NCBI RefSeq assembly: GCF_014196715.1
Contig: NZ_JACIEF010000004.1
Span: forward strand, 310,001-374,000
Origin: Pedobacter zeae
Lineage (GTDB): Bacteria > Bacteroidota > Bacteroidia > Sphingobacteriales > Sphingobacteriaceae
DNA length: 64,000 nucleotides
Direction of reading: 5' to 3'
In this document: positions 36,217 to 48,000 of the stretch, in pieces
Numbering within the stretch: the stretch's first letter is position 1
Layout of the letters: each line of letters opens with the position of its first letter
Translations under genes and position numbers: made by a program
The notes under the pieces: model-generated
The model's database searches: none
Seen by the model: the letters and a program-made list of their open reading frames with translations, nothing else
Told to the model about the DNA's origin: nothing

Positions 36217-38808
36217 TTATAGGTTTTGGTGCCGGCGATAAGATTTTAAGATCTTAAAGGTATGTTCGAACTCATGGCTGCTTAGATTAGAATAATCAGG
36301 CATAGAGAGCTTATGTACCGTTAAAAAATTTAGCAGTTCTTTAATTACGTTCGATACTTCTTCAGATTCTTCAGTATGCTTTAAGATTTCGATCTTATTT
36401 AACAACAGGGAAATCTCGAACATCTTAAAGTTATTTTTTGCCGTAATGGCCAGGCCTGTATTGGTTTCTATAAGCGCCTGTTCGTAATTATTAGTGGCAT
36501 TGTAAAAGTTGGCTTTAAGCACGCTAAAGCCAGCCAGTATAAAATTGGTATAATAAGTATAATCGCTGCTGATAATTTTATCAACGAATTGTATAATGCG
36601 CTGAGCTTTTTTGAAATAGTTAAGTTTGATATACGTTTGCCCCAAATGCAGCAACAAAAAAGGAGAGAAAACCGAATATCTTACATAAAAAATATTAGGA
36701 TACTTACTTAAAATTGCCATGATAAAGCGATGGCATTCTGCATAGCTTTTTTGAGAGAACAAGGTAATCAATACCAACCGGTAAGAGAGTATTTCAGCAG
36801 AAGTGATCTCTTCGTTTTTTTGTGGTTTGCTCTGGTCTATCTCCTGGCAAAGTTTTACGATTTTCTCTTCGAGGGTTTTACTCTCATTGGGTTTATTAAC
36901 CAGGTTATTGTAGAAATAAAGAATTAAATCGTATGGATTGATCGGGAAGAGTTCGTTTAATCTTTTGTAATTCCGCTTTAACAGCTGCATGGTGTTGGCT
37001 AAAGCTATTTTATCTACATCGATTAAGTTAACGTTGCACTCTATTATATGCAGCATGATCTGAACGTCTTCATTCAGTACATTCTCCGAAATGGTTTTAA
37101 TGGTTTCCTTGTACAGGTTACTCATGGTCCGCCCACTGGCCATAATGTCTATAAAATCGATTCCAATACTTAACTTATTAAAGTTGGAATTGGGTTTGCT
37201 AAGTTCATATTTTGATACATAACAGATAAAATCGAATGCCTTGTTTTTTTCGCTGTTGGCAAAGGGAAGCCTGAAAATATTTTTTAGGGCCGAAATCTCA
37301 TTTCGGGTGATACAGAACCTGATCGCCCAGTTCAGGATATGGTCTCTCAAAGAAGTCTGCCCAGGGAAATTACTTAAAATATGCTCAAAAAATAATTTAC
37401 AAGGCTTGTAGTCGAATTTATCGGTAATTTGTATAAACAGGAAATAGGTGTAAATATCGTCGTTTAAAAAACGTACAATTTCAGTAGGAATGGTGGTGCT
37501 TAACCTTTTTTCTTCGATGATGATCCCTGCGTGTAAAAGTTCTTCATATGCATCGGGGTAACAATTGATATAACTTAAGATTTTTTCTTTGGAAACCCTT
37601 AATTTCTTATTTCCTTCTGAAATGCAATCGCTTATTTTTTTGAGGAGAAATACTTTTTCGGTGCTTTTTTTTGCCAGAAACACACGTTTCTCTAAGAAAT
37701 AGCTTATTAACTCATAACATAACAAAGGATTACTCAGCTCAAGATGGTGATTCTCTTCCTTGAGCTTGAAATAAACCTGTAGCCAAAATGGTGTTTTAAA
37801 CTGTGTTAGTAAAGGCGTACTTACATCTGCCCGATTGATAATTTTGTTTTCTATGTGGCTTAAGGTGTAGAGTACTTCATCGGCATTCAATGAAGGCACA
37901 TTACTTAGGGTTTCCTGGTCATAAAATAAGCCCGTATACCAGGCTTTAGTTAAAGATGCAGAACCGTAAATGGCGGGCTGAAGATTGATCCAACTATTTG
38001 TTCTTAGGCCAAATACCAGCTTAACAAAACTGTTTTCTTCAATACTATATAAAAAATCGATAAACGTTTTGAAGTAATTGCTCCTTCCTAAATGTTCGTC
38101 AATACCATCCACAATAATAATGAAACGGCCCTCTCTTTTCTCTGGATTTTTTTTAAAAAAACTGATTAACTCAGAAAGGCTCCCGAATTTAAATTCTTTT
38201 AAAAACCAATCTTTTAAAGTATCTCCATTTTGAATAATGGTATTGATACTGGTAGAATTAATCATTAAAACAATATCGTTTTTGTAGAGGGCATTTTCTG
38301 ATAAGAAAAAATACTCAACCATGTGTGCCAGCAGGATCGATTTTCCCTGACCGGGTTGCGCACTGATGGTGGTAAACTGATAGTTGTTCTTTAAGAAATA
38401 ATCAAAATCGGGATAAAAAAAACTTCTATTGGCGGTAGCGTTAAATGGAACGCCAGAATTATTCTTTTGGGCAATTAACGATATCTCGGTTATGGCATGT
38501 GCTTTTAGTCTTAAATCCTGCCAGATACTTTGAACAGAGGTAGTTTGATTTTCCTTGTCTTTACAGAATGAATCCCAGTCGTTATAGCCTATGTACTGTG
38601 ATAAGCTATTTAACGTAAATAAGGAAAATTTATGTAAGGTATTTGCAAAGCCAAAGAATCGTTTGATCGTGGTTTCACTTACATAGTTTTTGGTTTCTTG
38701 AAATACATATTCAGAAATAATCTTACAATGAGCCGGGTCGATATTTCTCAAGCCAGATTTTATAAGGACAAACTTCCTGAGTTCGATAAGGAGATCGTTA
38801 GTATTCAT
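36217..38808 (-). CDS. NACHT/STAND ATPase with N-terminal HTH-like domain and C-terminal TPR-like repeats
   Basis: An 863-residue cytoplasmic signalling ATPase. Residues about 25-85 carry a helix-turn-helix-like pattern (SETTIKRFFGFA, then LSQYIGYNDWDSF) that recurs at the N-terminus of Bacteroidota signalling proteins. The ATPase follows, with Walker A QPGQGKS (Lys156) and Walker B FIIIVDGIDE (229-238, the NACHT 'D-G-x-D-E' form). The C-terminal ~150 residues are helical and TPR-like (LGQTYIKLNYFKKAQRIIQ; NNYEQALIETNTGLAITAKN). STAND proteins sense a ligand with the C-terminal repeats and act through the N-terminal domain. It is divergent from the giant adhesin, so it could regulate it, or act as a solitary defence or stress switch. 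Neither is proven. Confidence 0.82.
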   Translation of the reverse strand: MNTNDLLIELRKFVLIKSGLRNIDPAHCKIISEYVFQETKNYVSETTIKRFFGFANTLHKFSLFTLNSLSQYIGYNDWDSFCKDKENQTTSVQSIWQDLRLKAHAITEISLIAQKNNSGVPFNATANRSFFYPDFDYFLKNNYQFTTISAQPGQGKSILLAHMVEYFFLSENALYKNDIVLMINSTSINTIIQNGDTLKDWFLKEFKFGSLSELISFFKKNPEKREGRFIIIVDGIDEHLGRSNYFKTFIDFLYSIEENSFVKLVFGLRTNSWINLQPAIYGSASLTKAWYTGLFYDQETLSNVPSLNADEVLYTLSHIENKIINRADVSTPLLTQFKTPFWLQVYFKLKEENHHLELSNPLLCYELISYFLEKRVFLAKKSTEKVFLLKKISDCISEGNKKLRVSKEKILSYINCYPDAYEELLHAGIIIEEKRLSTTIPTEIVRFLNDDIYTYFLFIQITDKFDYKPCKLFFEHILSNFPGQTSLRDHILNWAIRFCITRNEISALKNIFRLPFANSEKNKAFDFICYVSKYELSKPNSNFNKLSIGIDFIDIMASGRTMSNLYKETIKTISENVLNEDVQIMLHIIECNVNLIDVDKIALANTMQLLKRNYKRLNELFPINPYDLILYFYNNLVNKPNESKTLEEKIVKLCQEIDQSKPQKNEEITSAEILSYRLVLITLFSQKSYAECHRFIMAILSKYPNIFYVRYSVFSPFLLLHLGQTYIKLNYFKKAQRIIQFVDKIISSDYTYYTNFILAGFSVLKANFYNATNNYEQALIETNTGLAITAKNNFKMFEISLLLNKIEILKHTEESEEVSNVIKELLNFLTVHKLSMPDYSNLSSHEFEHTFKILKSYRRHQNL

Positions 38809-38960
38809 TAATTAACAGATGGGATGACTACCGCTAATGTCATCAAAATTTCACAATTGAGGAAATCTATTCATGAAGAAAGCCTTGTATGAATAAAATG
38901 AATGAAACAGATCGAGTAAAAATGAATAGCAATGGATAGGATAGGATGCTATTCTAGATA

Positions 38961-38968
38961 TAGATTTG
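38961..38968 (+). promoter_or_regulatory. -7-like box upstream of the adhesin gene
   Basis: TAGATTTG matches TAnnTTTG, 56 nt before the adhesin ATG and inside the 216-nt divergent spacer. No convincing -33 element. Confidence 0.35.
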
Positions 38969-39024
38969 TCATAATTATATAATGCACTGCCAAACATTTA
39001 CCAATAGCAGCATTAGCGCATAGT

Positions 39025-42000
39025 ATGTCTCCTAAAATAACGCCTGACATGATGAAAACTCATACTTTTTCGTCCCTAACTGGGATAATTCGCAATACTT
39101 GTGTTGCAATCATCATTGTATTAACGCTCTTTTCCGCCAAATCGTATTCGCAAACAAAAATTTTTGCAAATACAGTAACCAAATCGGATCATGTTACCAA
39201 TGCAACCAATGCAACGATAAACGACAACACTTTTGCCTCGGTTAATTCGTATGGCGGAGTTGCTGTAGGTATCGGGTCATATAGTGGCGAACTGGAATTG
39301 ACTTATCCGGCTCCGGTTGCTGCCGGAATTACCTCGTATATCAGGATAGATTTTGACGGTGATATCCTGAACAGGCTACTGGGCGGTAGTTTAGGTACCT
39401 TACTGGCTAATGTAGGCGGAACGGTAGTTCTAGGAAACCATTCCTTCCAGGTGGGGGCCAGGAATGGTGCCACAGCAGTACCCCCAACGGGCGGGAATAG
39501 CGTAGATGGGTTTTCTTCAGATAATTTACGGCTGGTAAAAGATGCTAATGGTTTCTTTTACATAGGAATAACCCCAACACAGACTTACGACAGGGTGTTT
39601 ATAAAAGATGTAACCAACGCGCTTTTGCTTTCGGTTTCTAATAGCACTAAGGTTTATTACTCTTTTTATACTTCAGGTACCGACCCTTGTGCACAGGCAT
39701 TTACTACCGGATATGAAGGTACCGGTATTACACTCGATGCATTGCAACTGGGCAGCTCAGGTGTAACCAATAGCGAAAGGGCCATTGATTCAGATCCAAA
39801 CAATTTTTCTCAACTCAGTTTAGGTATTCTTGGCGTGGGCTCATCCATTAGCCAAAATTTTTATTTTGCAACACCCTCTAATCCTGGCGACGATATTAAC
39901 CTGAGAATAAGCTCTTCTCCGGCATTATTAACGGCGGGGCTTTTACAAAATATTTCTATCACCGCATACAATGGTGGTACCCAGGTATATACCGGATCGG
40001 TTCCAACAGTCTTAAATCTGGATTTACTTGGCTTATTAAATAGTGGGCAACCGGTTTCAATACCTTTTTCTCCGGGTGCAAATGTGGTGTACGACAGGGT
40101 GAAGGTAACACTGGGTTCGGTGGTAGCTTTAAATCTTACCCAAACCTTAAATGTTTATGGTGTAATCCGGTCGGCAGGCCGGCCAACGCCAGCCAGCACC
40201 GCAATTGCTGCATGTTATAACAGTACCGTAGCTTTAAACGCAACTACCCCTGCTACCAACGAGTTAAGATGGTATGATGCAATTGAAGGAGGAACAGCCT
40301 TACAAACAGTAGCTTTTAACGGTACCTTTACTACACCACCGTTAACCGCTACCAAAACTTATTATGTTGCAGCCAGAAGATTGGGCTGTACGGCAGAATC
40401 GGCAAGGATTCCTGTTACCATTACGGTAAACCCACAGATTATTTTTAATGGGGCAACATTACCGAATGCCACACCGGGCTTTGCTTATTCTAAACAATTG
40501 GATGCAGCCACAGGCGGAACGGCAGGTTATACGTACGCCCTGGCTTCTGGCAGTGCATTACCGGCTGGCTTAACGTTATCATCAACCGGTGCAATTACAG
40601 GAACGCCAACGGTAAGCGGTAATTCGACATTTGATGTGGTGGCTACAGACAGTAAAGGCTGTAAGGCAACTGCAACCTATAATTTAACGGTAACCGCCTC
40701 ATTGGTACTGGTACCCGGTGCATTGCCTGATGGTGTAACCGGAACGGTTTATCCTACGCAGACTATTCCGGCCGCTACCGGCGGAACAGGACCATATACT
40801 TATAGTGCAACAGGCGTGCCTCCGGGCTTAACGTTTGACCCCGCAACAAGAGAAATTAGCGGAACACCAACCCAACCCGGACTATATTCGATTCCGGTTA
40901 CGGTGGTTGATGCAAATGGTAATACCCTTGTATCGAACTATACTTTAAAAATTACAGATCCATTGGTATTGCCTACAGCGACTTTGGCTGATGGTACAAC
41001 CGGAACCGTGTATACCACGCAGATTATCCCATCTGCAACGGGCGGTACCACACCTTATACCTACTCGGCAACAGGCCTTCCTCCGGGTTTAAGCTTTAAT
41101 CCGGCTACCAAAGCCATTTCGGGTACACCAACAACTGCCGGAACGTACACGGTGCCGGTTACGGTAACCGATGCGGATGGCAAAACGGTAACAACCAATT
41201 ATACCATTAACATTAACAACCCGTTGGTTTTACCAGCGGCAACTTTGCCTGATGGAACTGAAGGAGTGGCTTATGCTACACAAACCTTACCGGCTGCAAC
41301 AGGCGGTGTTGGTCCGTATACCTATGTAGCTACCGGTTTACCTGCAGGATTATCATTCAATGCCACTACAAGAGAAATTACCGGAACGCCAACCCAGGCC
41401 GGTAATTATACTATTAATGTTACGGTTACCGATAGTCAGGGCAAAACAGCCAGTAATACTTATGCTGTTAAGGTAAATGGAACATTAACGCTGCCAACAA
41501 GAACATTGCCTAACGGAATTGTAGGTGCCTCTTATTTACCGCAAACTTTACCGGCGGTAACAGGTGGTACTGCGCCATATACTTATGCCGCTACTGACCT
41601 TCCTCCGGGGTTATCATTTAATCCTACTACAAGAGAAATTTCCGGCACACCTACACAAGGTGGCAACTATACTATTTCTGTAACAGCTACAGATGCCAAT
41701 AATAATAAAGCAACTACCACTTACGCCCTAACAGTAACAGTAAATGCACCGGTTGTGGCTTCAGCTACCGTATGTAGTGGCAGCACGGCTACGTTGACCG
41801 TAAGCAACCTTCAGGCTGGTGTAACTTATAACTGGTATGCATCAACCGGAAGTACTCCATTGGCAACCGGTAATAATGGTACTTTTGTAACACCTGTTGT
41901 AAATTCGGCAACAGTATTTTATGTAGAGGCTGTTTCCGGAACAGCAGTCAGTTCAAGAACATCAGTTACAGTTTCAGTTAATCCACCTGCCACTTTAGCT

Positions 42001-45000
42001 ACGGTTACCACCAATAACCAGGTCATCAACTCCGGCCAAAGCACAACTTTAAACGCGACTGCCGATGCTGGAAATACCATTGCCTGGTTCGACGCTCCGA
42101 CAGGAGGTACACAGGTAGGAACAGGAACTTCGTTTACTACACCAGCTTTAACAGCAACCAAAATTTATTATATAGAAACCACAAGCAGCAATGGCTGTAA
42201 AAGTGCAAGCCGTGTTCCGGTGACGGTAACCGTAATTAACGGTGGCGGAGCCACAGCTTGTAATGCGGCTAACAGTCAGAATACCGGTATTAATGGTATC
42301 TGTTTACTATGTGCTATAAATGGTGCAGGTAATTCAACTGATGCTGATGCCAACAATTTCACCAGAATTTCTCTTGCTGTAGGCGTTGCCGCAACTGGTT
42401 ACCAACAATTGATTTTTCCGTCTGTAGGATCAGCTACTGACAGCATTCGCCTAGATCTAGCTTTACCAACCGGTTTAGCTGATGTTGGCCTTTTAAATAA
42501 TGTAACCGTTACTGTATTAAATGGTACTACGGTTGTAAAAACAGTACAATTAAGCGGGGGATTATTAAGCCTTCAACTTTTATCCGGAAATCGGTTTGCT
42601 GCCACTGTTTTAGCAGGGGGCGCTTACGATAGGGTTCAGGTGAGCTTTGGCGCATTGGTTTCGGCTTTAACCAGCTTAGATATTTATGGTGCAACCGTAG
42701 TTTATCCTAACCCAACATTTATAGCAGGTGCACAATCTATTTGTTCTGGTAGCACTGCCACATTAAGTGCAACGGCAAATGGTGGTACCACTTTAACCTG
42801 GTTCGATGCACCAACAGGCGGAACACAAGTTGGAACGGGAGCAAACTTTACTACTCCGGCATTAACCACAACTACTACTTATTATGTTCAGGTAACGAAA
42901 GGGACTTGTTCAAATACAACAAGAGTTCCGGTGGTAATTACTGTTAATCCGGCCATTGTATTTGCGGGTACTACTTTAACCAATGCAACCATTGCCTCCC
43001 CATACAGTAAACAGCTTCCGGTTGCTACCGGCGGAACTCCGGGTTATACCTATGCTTTAGCTGCGGGCAGTACCTTGCCAGCAGGTTTAACCCTATCTAC
43101 AAGTGGCCTGGTAAGCGGAACACCAACTGCAACAGGTAACCCAACCTTCGATGTTGTTGCAACTGATACAAAAGGTTGTACCACCACAGCAACATTTACT
43201 TTAACCGTAACACCAGCATTGGCTTTGGCTCCTGGAGCATTGCCTAACGGTGTAACAGGTACGGCCTATACTACAAACGGAATTCCAGCTGCAACGGGTG
43301 GAACCGGACCATATACTTACACAGCTACAGGTGTTCCTCCGGGATTAACTTTTAATCCGGCCACGAGAGAAATCACCGGTACGCCAACTCAAACCGGAAC
43401 CTTTACTATTCCGGTTACGGTAACAGATGCCAATGGCAATACCATTACTTCCAATTACACCCTTAAAGTAACTGATCCATTGGTTTTACCAGCGGCCACT
43501 TTAGCTAATGGAACCACTGGTACAGTTTATCCTACACAAACGATTCCATCTGCAATAGGTGGTTCAGCACCTTATACTTATGCCGCAACTGGTCTCCCGC
43601 CGGGATTAACTTTTGATCCGGCAACAAGAGCAATTACGGGAACACCTACACAATCCGGAACTTTCACAGTACCGGTGACCGTTACCGATGCCGATGGAAA
43701 AACAACAACCAGTAACTACACCATCGTAGTGGTTGATCCGTTATTGTTGCCAGCGGCAACTTTACCTGACGGGACGGAAGGAACAGTTTACGCTACGCAA
43801 ACTCTTCCTTCGGCTACTGGTGGCGTTGGACCTTATACTTATGTAGCAAGCAATCTTCCGGCAGGATTAACTTTTAATCCGGCAACGAGAGAAATTTCTG
43901 GAACACCTACACAAGCCGGAAATTATTCGATCGGTGTAACGGCTACAGATAGTGAAGGCAGAACGGCGAGCAATACCTATGCACTTAAAGTAATTGGTGT
44001 ATTATCTTTACCAGGTGCAACTTTACCAAACGGTATTGTGGGTACACCTTATCCAACGCAAACTTTGCCGGCGGTAACAGGCGGAACAGCGCCATATACT
44101 TATTTAGCTACAAACCTTCCTCCGGGATTAAGTTTTAATACGGCAACAAGGGAAATTACAGGAACACCTACTTTAGGTGGAACTTTTACGATCTCTTTAA
44201 CCGCAACAGATGCAAACGGAAACAAAGCCACAACAGCTTATAGCTTAACCGTAACCGTCGATGCACCAGTGGTTGCTGCAGCTACTGTGTGTTCCGGAAG
44301 CCCGGCTACCTTAAGTGTTAGCAATTTACAGGCCGGAGTAACTTATAACTGGTATGCTTCTACCGGAAGTACACCATTGGCTACCAATAATACAGGCGTT
44401 TTTGTAACACCTGCAGTAACTGCTCCAACAGTATATTATGTTGAGGCGGTTTCAGGAACAGCAGTAAGTTCAAGAACTGCGGTTAATGTTTCGGTTAACC
44501 CTCCGGCCACAGCGGCAACCGTAACCACCAACAACCAGGTAATTAACGCCGGTCAGTCTACCACTTTACTGGCAACAGCCGATGCCGGAAATACGATTCA
44601 ATGGTATGATGCGGCTACAGGCGGAACGCAGGTAGGAACAGGTACTTCATTTACAACTCCTGTGCTTAACGCAACTACTACCTATTATGTAGAAACCACC
44701 AATGCAAACGGCTGCAAAAGTGCAAGCAGGGTACCGGTAACCGTAACTGTATTAAACAACAATGGCGGTACTGCCTGTAACGCGGCAAATTCGCAAAACT
44801 CTGGTATAAACGGAATCTGTTTATTGTGCGGTATAACCGGCGCAGGCAATTCTACTGATGCCGACCCAACCAACTTTACCAGAATATCACTTGCAGTAGG
44901 CGTAACCGGATCGGGTTACCAACAGTTAATTTTCCCTGCTGCTGGAACAGCTACAGATAGTATTCGTTTAGACCTAGCATTACCAACCGGTTTGGCAGAT

Positions 45001-48000
45001 GTTGGTCTATTAAATAATGTAACGGTTACCGTATTAAATGGTACTACCGTTGTAAAAACAGTACAATTAAACGGTGGACTATTAAATCTTCGGTTGTTAT
45101 CAGGTAACCGTTTCACTGCCACTGTACTGGCAGGCGGCGCTTACGATAGGGTACAGGTTAGTTTCGGAGCCTTGGTTACCGCTTTAACCAGCTTAGATAT
45201 CTATGGTGCAACAGTAATTTATCCTGATCCAACGGTAACAGCAGGTGCACAAACCATCTGTGCCGGAAGTACAGCAACTTTAACTGCAACAGCAAACGGT
45301 GGTACAACATTGGCCTGGTACGATGCTGCAACCGGTGGTACGCAATTGGCCACTGGCGAAACATTTACAACACCAGCTTTAACCGCCACCACCACTTATT
45401 ATATCCAGGTAAGCAAAGCAGGTTGCCCGAACACAACAAGAGTTCCGGTAACAGTAACGGTTACCCCGGCATTACCAACACCGGTATTGGCAACCATTGC
45501 CAATGTTTGTGAGGGGTCATCCGCAACTTTATCAGTTGCCAACCCTGATCCGGCAGTAACTTACAAATGGTACGATGCCGCAACTGCTGGTAATTTACTA
45601 TTTACCGGGGCGGTATTCCAAACTCCCGCATTAACAGCGGCTACTACCTATTATGTAGAGGCATCGCAGGGCAACTGTACAAGTACTGCACGTGCGGCAG
45701 GAGCTGTATCTGTAAACCCTCGTCCGGCTTTACCTGTGGTAACTGCAAGTTCATCAACTGTAAGCGCTGGTCAGACAGCCATTTTAACTGCCAATTCTGC
45801 AGATCCAACCAATACTTTCAACTGGTATACTTCTAACACTTCAACTACGCCGGTTTATGTAGGTGCAACTTATGTTACGCCGCCGTTGTTGGCCACTACT
45901 ACCTACTATGTAGAATCGGTTTCTACCAATGGTTGTGCATCAGCAAGCCGGGTTCAGATTACGATTACAGTTGATGGCAACGGTTCGCCTAACCCGGTTC
46001 CTTGCGAGGCGGCAACAACACAGGTAAATGGGGTTACAGGGGTGGCTTTATTATCCGGTGTGTTTAACCCTGCATTGGCGATTGATAACGATACACAAAC
46101 TGCATCTTCATTGGTAATGCCAGTGGGCGCACTTGGTGCATCGGTTTATCAAAGAGTTGGTTTTGGCTCGCTATCTAAAGTAGGTGATACCGTACGTGTA
46201 TTGGTATCATCACCAGGAAAATTATTATCACTTGCGTTATTGGGTAACGCTGCAATTACTACTTATGTTGGAAGCAACAGTAATGGCGATTCGCACCTGT
46301 TAAACGATAACTTAATTAATATCCAATTATTAAGTGGCAATACTCAGGCCTTAATCACTTTTGTTCCAACGAATGTTTTCGATGGGGTAGAGCTTAGGTT
46401 AAACTCAGGTTTATTGGGCGCTTTAACTTCGATCAATTTAAATTACGCACAACGCATTTTAATGGCACCAACCGTAACGGCTGCCAATGTTACCTCTTGT
46501 GTGGGTTCTACTGCGCAGCTGCAGGTGAGCAATCCATCAGCAGCTTTAACCTACAGGTGGTACGATGCAAGCGGTACTTACCTCAGCGGTAAAGACGGTG
46601 TTATATTTACTACGCCGGTTTTAACAGGCGATACTAAATTCTATGTAGCTGCAGTTTCTGCAACAGGTTGTGTAAGCTACAAAACTGTGGTAAATGTAAC
46701 CACAAACCCTGCTCCGGTAACGCCTGATTTACTTTCGGCATCGGTTAATACCTGCCCTAATACATCGGTTACCTTCCAGGTTAAAAATCCGGTTGCAGGT
46801 ACTACTTATAACTGGTACGATACTGCCACATCAACCACCGTATTATTTACCGGTGATAACTTTACTACGCCGTTAATTACTGCAGACAGAAGTTATTTTG
46901 TAGCTGCGGTAAACAGTTGTGGTACATCATCAACCAGAACTGAAGGTAAAATTGTACTTGGAACCATTGATGTTCCGGTAATTACACCACCATCAATAAC
47001 CATTAGTGAAGGTTCTGTTGCCGTATTGAAAGCAACTTCGAGTACAGCGGGAGCAACCATTAACTGGTACACTACTGCCAACGGAACAGTTCCGGTATAT
47101 ACTGGCGAAACCTATGTAACGCCACAATTAAGCACTACAACTACTTATTATGTAGAGGCTACCATACCAGGTGGATGTACTGCAACAAGCAGGGCAACCG
47201 TAACTGTAACGGTGATTCCTAATGGTGGTCCGATACCTACCCCTTGTGGAGCGGCTACAACAACAGTTGCAAGCGGTGTAACAGGTGTAGCCGTATTGGC
47301 CGGCGTATACAACCCTACTTTTGCGGTTGATAACAACATCAATACAGGATCTAGCCTGGTTATCCCGGTAGGATTATTAGGTGCATCTGTTTATCACCAG
47401 GTTGGTTTTACAGGATTATCGAATGTAGGTGATACATTAAGGGTAAAAATTACTACTCCAGGTACATTGCTTTCGGTAGCTGTTTTACCGAACTTAACAG
47501 TAACCACTTTCCAGGGAACAACCAGCAATAACGATGCGGTGTCTGTATCTAACCCATTAATTAGTTTAAAACTATTAAGCGGTGGAACATCGGCTATATT
47601 AACTTTCGTACCGACCAGCAGGTTTGATGGAGTAGAATTGAGGTTAAACTCGGGTTTACTCGGAGCACTAACCTCAGTTAATTTCGATTATGCACAAAGG
47701 GTAATTACTACCCCAACCGTTAATGCAGCTACAGCAAGTGCTTGTCAGGGGTCATCTGCAACCCTAAGTGTGCAGAACCCACAAGCAGGTGTAGTGTACA
47801 AATGGTACTTGGGTACAACTTATCAAACAGGAAAAGATGGGGTAACTTTCATAACAGACCCAACTTTAACTGCCGGAACCTATGTTTATTCGGTAACTGC
47901 AACAGCTAATGGCTGTGAAACTTTAGGTACTAAAGTAACAGTAACTGTATTGCCTCCGGCAGTAGCACCAATTCCATCAACTACCAATCCGGCTACTACC

